Below are positions 23,426 through 26,643 of a stretch of 26,643 nt of DNA, piece after piece (within the stretch, counting starts at the first letter, position 1; each line of letters starts with the position of its first letter). The stretch spans positions 1 through 26,643 of the forward strand of contig JBKJTY010000028.1 in NCBI GenBank assembly GCA_046590235.1, in the 5' to 3' direction. The notes beneath the pieces are model-generated. The model was not told where the DNA came from. It saw only the letters and a program-made list of their open reading frames with translations, and ran no database searches. Source of the stretch: 2-02-FULL-45-10 sp046590235. Lineage in GTDB: Bacteria > Patescibacteriota > Patescibacteriia > Magasanikbacterales > GWA2-37-8. Position numbers and translations under genes: made by a program.

Positions 23426-23623
23426 TCACCGGTTCCTTAGCGACCGACTCGGAGACGCGAAACGCTTGGCTCGCTGTCGGTTTTTTGCCTCCTCCTCTCG
23501 AAGCCACTGCTTACGTCCCCATGGTGTAAGCGCAGCCAAAATAGCCGTCCTCTTGCCAAAATTTCGTTGGATGAACTTCCTTCGCTTGATCACCTGCATT
23601 GCCTTGGTGGGAGTTCCGGACAT
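23426..23623 (-). CDS. small basic hypothetical protein
   Basis: No family was recognised. The 65-residue protein is strongly basic, with IKRRKFIQRNFGKR in the middle and a tail rich in Arg and Lys (EEEAKNRQRAKRF), suggesting nucleic acid or ribosome binding. The ATG at 23623 is chosen because the sequence GGTGAGG ends six bases before it, one of the few good Shine-Dalgarno sites in this window. The frame is open further back to a TTG at 23701, but that runs through the promoter. The region is GC-richer than its flanks, like the orphan gene at 14479. The opposite strand also has an open frame (23376-23714), but without a comparable start signal. Confidence 0.5.
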   Translation of the reverse strand: MSGTPTKAMQVIKRRKFIQRNFGKRTAILAALTPWGRKQWLREEEAKNRQRAKRFASPSRSLRNR

Positions 23624-23660
23624 GAGATACCTCACCGATTCACCATTGAACCGTGGCACC

Positions 23661-23689
23661 ATACTAATACAACAAACACTCCCGGTCAA
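23661..23689 (-). promoter_or_regulatory. promoter of the small basic gene
   Basis: On the minus strand: TTGACC (23684-23689), a 17-nt spacer, then TAGTAT (23661-23666). The predicted leader to the ATG at 23623 is about 31 nt. Confidence 0.5.
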
Positions 23690-23700
23690 TAGTAAAAGCA

Positions 23701-23726
23701 AAACAGCCCACTAGGGCTGTTTCTTA
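23701..23726 (-). terminator. intrinsic terminator of the ABC exporter operon
   Basis: Stem aaacagccc (23701-23709) with gggctgttt (23714-23722) and loop acta. On the minus strand it follows the permease stop and is followed by a T-rich tract. Confidence 0.85.
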
Positions 23727-23751
23727 GTAAATGTTAATTTTATAAACGACT

Positions 23752-24564
23752 TTACCGAGAAGCTTTCTTCAAGAACAAATGCCCAGCTAACGGAATACAA
23801 ATTACTGTAATACCTAGACTCCAAGCCAGTGAAAGCCAGCCATGGTTACCAATCGGTGTACCAACCATCAAAGCACGCATTGCTTCGATAACATGCGTTA
23901 CAGGCTGATTTTCAGCAAACAATCGTAAACCCCACGGCATACTTTCAGTCGGAACAAAGGCAGCACTTGCAAAAGTAAGCGGAAAAACCATGACAAAACC
24001 TACCCACTGTACAGCCTCAACACTTTTCGCGACCAAACCAATGATGGCTGACAACCAAGAGAAAGAAAATGTAAAAGCGAGAAGTAAACCTAGAATACCC
24101 AACCATTCTAATGGACTTGCAACTGGACGAAATCCGATAAGTAAGGCGACTAAAATCATGACAAGTGATGAAACTACATTGCGCACCAAATCAGCTACCA
24201 CATGACCCATCATCACTGCTGAACTAAAAATAGGTAATGATTTAAGTCGATCAATAATCCCCTTCTGTAAATCATTAGCTACACTAAGCGAGGTGGTTGT
24301 TGCACCGAAAGCAGCATTTTGAATCATGATACCAGCTACTAAAAAATTAACATACGTTGTACCGCCTGTATTAATCGCGCCACCAAAAACATAACGGAAA
24401 AGCAACATGAACATGATCGGTTGAATAGCCAGTGACAACAGCTGATCAGGATTTTTAATAATATGCTTTAAACTACGCTGAATTAAAATCCAGGAGTCTA
24501 CAAGAGCCCAATACAAGCGTGAATGTTTTTGTGGTGTGATAGAAGAGGTAGAAATAATTTGCAT
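23752..24564 (-). CDS. ABC-2 type permease, DrrB-like
   Basis: This is the membrane subunit of an ABC exporter. The 270 residues carry six transmembrane segments (roughly 45-65, 75-95, 120-145, 155-180, 185-210 and 235-258). The N-terminal amphipathic stretch with WILIQRSLKHIIKNPDQLLSLAIQPIMFMLLFRYVFGG is the classical DrrB/ABC-2 start, and AENQPVTHVIEAMRALMVG is the late family signature. It follows its ATPase by 9 nt and ends before a terminator. DrrAB systems export drugs, lipids or polysaccharides; the cargo cannot be read from sequence. Confidence 0.9.
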   Translation of the reverse strand: MQIISTSSITPQKHSRLYWALVDSWILIQRSLKHIIKNPDQLLSLAIQPIMFMLLFRYVFGGAINTGGTTYVNFLVAGIMIQNAAFGATTTSLSVANDLQKGIIDRLKSLPIFSSAVMMGHVVADLVRNVVSSLVMILVALLIGFRPVASPLEWLGILGLLLAFTFSFSWLSAIIGLVAKSVEAVQWVGFVMVFPLTFASAAFVPTESMPWGLRLFAENQPVTHVIEAMRALMVGTPIGNHGWLSLAWSLGITVICIPLAGHLFLKKASR

Positions 24565-24573
24565 ATAGAATAA

Positions 24574-25536
24574 TTATTTTGTTTCTTTACTTTCCCCTTC
24601 AGCTTGACGACCAGTGAGGTGCAAAAAGACATCATCCAGTGTTGGTTTATGGAGCGACAACGATTCAATTTCCACATGCGCGGTTTCCATAAGGTTTAAA
24701 ATACGTTTGAGATCACTCACACTACCATCAGTTGCAACACTGATACGACGCTCATCGTGATTAACTTGTAATGCCTCACCATTAATAATCGTTACAGCAG
24801 CTTCAAAATTACTTTCTGGTTTAATGATGAGCTCAAGACGATCTTTACCAACACGAGCTTTAAGTTCATCGGAAGTACCCTCGGCAATTACTTTACCATG
24901 ATCAATAACAGCGATACGATCAGCCAATTTATCTGCTTCTTCCAAATATTGTGTTGTAAGCAAAATTGTCGAGCCATTATCCATCAAATTCTGGATAACA
25001 CCCCACATAGCTAATCGGCTGCGCGGATCAAGGCCGGTAGTTGGTTCATCCAAAAAAATAATCGGCGGAGTAGCGACAAGCGAAGCAGCTAAATCAAGAC
25101 GACGACGCATACCACCAGAATACGTTTTAACAATCCGAACTGAGGCATCGACTAAATCAAATTGTTTTAACAACTCATCGGCACGGCGAATACTATCTTC
25201 TTTTGTCATATGATAAAGTCGCCCCATCATCACTAAATTTTCATGCCCAGTAAGGTACTCATCAACAGCAGCATACTGACCGGTTAACCCGATACTACTA
25301 CGTACATTATGAGCGTCTTCAACAGCATTAAAACCATTCACAAACACTTCCCCGCTATCTGGTTTAAGTAGTGTACTCAGAATTCTAACAGTTGTTGTTT
25401 TGCCCGCGCCGTTAGGTCCAAGAAGGGCTAACATCGTGCCACGCTCTACGGTCAAATCAATCCCGTCGAGTACAACAAGTTTACCAAATTGTTTTTTAAG
25501 GTTTTTAACAACAATAGCTGGTCCTGAGGTAGACAT
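24574..25536 (-). CDS. ABC transporter ATP-binding protein, DrrA-like
   Basis: This is the ATPase subunit of the exporter whose permease lies just downstream. The 320 residues contain Walker A GPNGAGKTT (40-48), a Q-loop near LTGQYAAVDEYLTG, the signature YSGGMRRRLDLAASL, Walker B IIFLDEPTTGLD, and the switch region LLTTQYLEEADKLADRI. A C-terminal extension of about 90 residues ends SLHKPTLDDVFLHLTGRQAEG, characteristic of the daunorubicin-resistance (DrrA) subfamily. It is first in a two-gene operon with a promoter at 25583-25611. Confidence 0.95.
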   Translation of the reverse strand: MSTSGPAIVVKNLKKQFGKLVVLDGIDLTVERGTMLALLGPNGAGKTTTVRILSTLLKPDSGEVFVNGFNAVEDAHNVRSSIGLTGQYAAVDEYLTGHENLVMMGRLYHMTKEDSIRRADELLKQFDLVDASVRIVKTYSGGMRRRLDLAASLVATPPIIFLDEPTTGLDPRSRLAMWGVIQNLMDNGSTILLTTQYLEEADKLADRIAVIDHGKVIAEGTSDELKARVGKDRLELIIKPESNFEAAVTIINGEALQVNHDERRISVATDGSVSDLKRILNLMETAHVEIESLSLHKPTLDDVFLHLTGRQAEGESKETK

Positions 25537-25582
25537 AGATGAAAACTAATTAACTATTGAAAAAAATTACTAAGGTTACTGT

Positions 25583-25611
25583 AGTAAAGCCGATTTTTAA
25601 TGGAAAGTCAA
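25583..25611 (-). promoter_or_regulatory. promoter of the DrrAB-like operon
   Basis: On the minus strand: TTGACT (25606-25611), a 17-nt spacer, then TTTACT (25583-25588). The predicted leader is about 40 nt. Confidence 0.55.
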
Positions 25612-25627
25612 CCCTTAGAGCCAGGGT
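25610..25627 (-). terminator. weak hairpin after the fibronectin-type protein gene
   Basis: aaccct / agggtt arms with a 7-nt loop lie directly after the stop of the 25629 gene and abut the -35 box of the next promoter. No T-run follows on the minus strand, so termination is uncertain. Confidence 0.35.
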
Positions 25628-25628
25628 T

Positions 25629-26643
25629 TTAGAGACTTACCTTATTTGTCCATCCGAAGACTGATTGGAAGTTTTTACCGATAATATCAATAATTGTTTC
25701 TTTCTGAATCGGGGTCAACATGGTAAAAATTTGTGATTGTGTACTGTTGCCTGATGCGTCATCAGATTCTGTCCAATACTTATAAACCGTACCTGGTTTG
25801 AAATTGGTGAGAACCATAATATGGTCAGTGCTCATATTCGGATCAAACGGTGTTGAAAGGACGGTTCCTTTTTCTTGAACACCTTCTTGATAGTACACTT
25901 TAGAGGTTGATGGCTCGTCAGTCTTCCATGTCAAAATAGTTTGCACCTTAGAATTCTTACCAGGATACAAAGTAGAGTTAGCGGACACATTTGTGATAAC
26001 CGGCGCACCAGTATCAATCGTAGTAGTAAAGGTAAGCGGAGCAGAAACAGCAACGTCTTTAACTTCGTTTTCAGATTTAATCACCAAGGAATATGGTGTG
26101 CCTGAATCAAGGTTTGGTACGTTGAAAATGTGATTGACGAGTAAGGTAGGCTCACCGACTGAAAGGGTCTTTTTTGTAGTGCGGTTGGTATACTCGATAC
26201 TAGAAGCAGTAGGAACATTTGTCTTCCAACTTAAATCAACTGACGAAGCGTTAATTTTTACAATTTTAACCTCTTCGATTAAAGGTAAAACTGATTCAGT
26301 TGTGAAAACATAATCAGCACTCTTTGTTTCATTACCAATTTCACCTTTAGAAATTACTTGGAAATGATATTGTGTAGCCGGTTCAAGATTTTCTAAATTA
26401 ACGCTATGAATAGTCGATTTTTCACTAATATCAGCTGCACTTCCTGTATACGGCTGGTCGGTCAGCGGTTTATAATCCGATTGTTTAGCGAACGCGACTA
26501 GGCCGGTTGTCTTTTTGTCTGTTGACCATACGATAGTAGCAACATTACCTTTGACCAGAACCTCAGGGCGCAAACCAAGAATAGCTGGTGAACTAATAAC
26601 CCGCTCAGTGATGTCAGCAATACTTTGAATTAAAATATCTTCC
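25629..26643 (-). CDS. fibronectin type III repeat protein (5' end outside window)
   Basis: The reading frame stays open to the right edge, so only the C-terminal part (about 337 residues) is present. It has three fibronectin type III-like modules, each with a W-T/K-T or S-x-W strand: VATIVWSTDKKTTGLVAF, SVDLSWKTNVPTASSIEYT and TILTWKTDEPSTSKVYY. Each ends in a typical 'L-x-P-x-T-x-Y' strand, such as LEPATQYHFQV and FKPGTVYKYWTES. The 28-residue tail has ETIIDIIGKNFQSVFGW, which may be a short helix. Such proteins are usually secreted or surface-attached and bind partners or sugars. A TTG at 26573 could be read as a start, but it lies inside the first module and should not be used. Confidence 0.82.
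   Translation of the reverse strand, partial: EDILIQSIADITERVISSPAILGLRPEVLVKGNVATIVWSTDKKTTGLVAFAKQSDYKPLTDQPYTGSAADISEKSTIHSVNLENLEPATQYHFQVISKGEIGNETKSADYVFTTESVLPLIEEVKIVKINASSVDLSWKTNVPTASSIEYTNRTTKKTLSVGEPTLLVNHIFNVPNLDSGTPYSLVIKSENEVKDVAVSAPLTFTTTIDTGAPVITNVSANSTLYPGKNSKVQTILTWKTDEPSTSKVYYQEGVQEKGTVLSTPFDPNMSTDHIMVLTNFKPGTVYKYWTESDDASGNSTQSQIFTMLTPIQKETIIDIIGKNFQSVFGWTNKVSL

Noticed and set aside
23376..23714. Plus-strand open frame of 112 codons
   Set aside because: It is antisense to the small basic gene, which has a promoter and a good ribosome binding site. This frame has a GTG start and no comparable signals.
1..26643. Search for CRISPR arrays, tRNA or rRNA genes, transposases and phage genes
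   Set aside because: No regularly spaced repeats, no cloverleaf with a TTC-type T loop and no such protein motifs were seen by eye. A tRNAscan or HMM run would be needed to exclude very divergent cases.

Overview
The window looks like chromosomal DNA of a Candidate Phyla Radiation (Patescibacteria) bacterium, probably a Parcubacteria-type lineage. This rests on short, divergent versions of core proteins (for example a HrcA of 230 residues), a palindromic CTGCCGGCAG-type repeat that reads as 'LPAGRQ' when translated, many lineage-specific hypothetical genes and moderate GC. The code is standard: TGA is used as a stop. No tRNA, rRNA, CRISPR array, transposase or phage gene was found.

Layout. 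At 1-150 there is a structured repeat (copy A) and a bidirectional terminator. At 154-2258 (minus) lies rplI-pyrG. era (plus) converges on a secreted proline-rich protein. The minus-strand pair murA-ctpA follows, divergent from a PEGA-domain membrane protein. A second copy of the structured repeat (copy B, 8094-8211) leads into rnhA, which overlaps a small gene of unknown function. At 9088-14345 (minus) is a complete heat-shock operon, hrcA-grpE-hsp20-dnaK-unknown-dnaJ. It is driven by a consensus promoter covered by two CIRCE operators, and a long inverted repeat sits inside the operon. A GC-rich orphan gene and a coiled-coil gene with its own promoter follow. Next come yidC and an SPFH protein (minus).

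At 17163-21752 (minus) is a tight four-gene unit: a DUF817 membrane protein, a cupin, an unrecognised 469-residue protein, and a 657-residue fusion of a DapF-like epimerase with an ATP-grasp ligase. This is the best candidate for an undescribed pathway. An ABC-F protein (plus), a small basic gene with its own promoter and ribosome binding site, a DrrAB-type ABC exporter (minus) and the 3' part of a fibronectin type III protein that runs off the right edge complete the window.

Two sequence-level themes stand out. First, eleven promoters can be read by eye and all have a 17-nt spacer, several with very short leaders. At two genes the longest open frame starts at a TTG that is really the -35 box, so the true start lies downstream. 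Second, repeats A and B share a two-hairpin fold with compensating changes and a UNCG-type tetraloop, which suggests a structured RNA or a folded mobile repeat.
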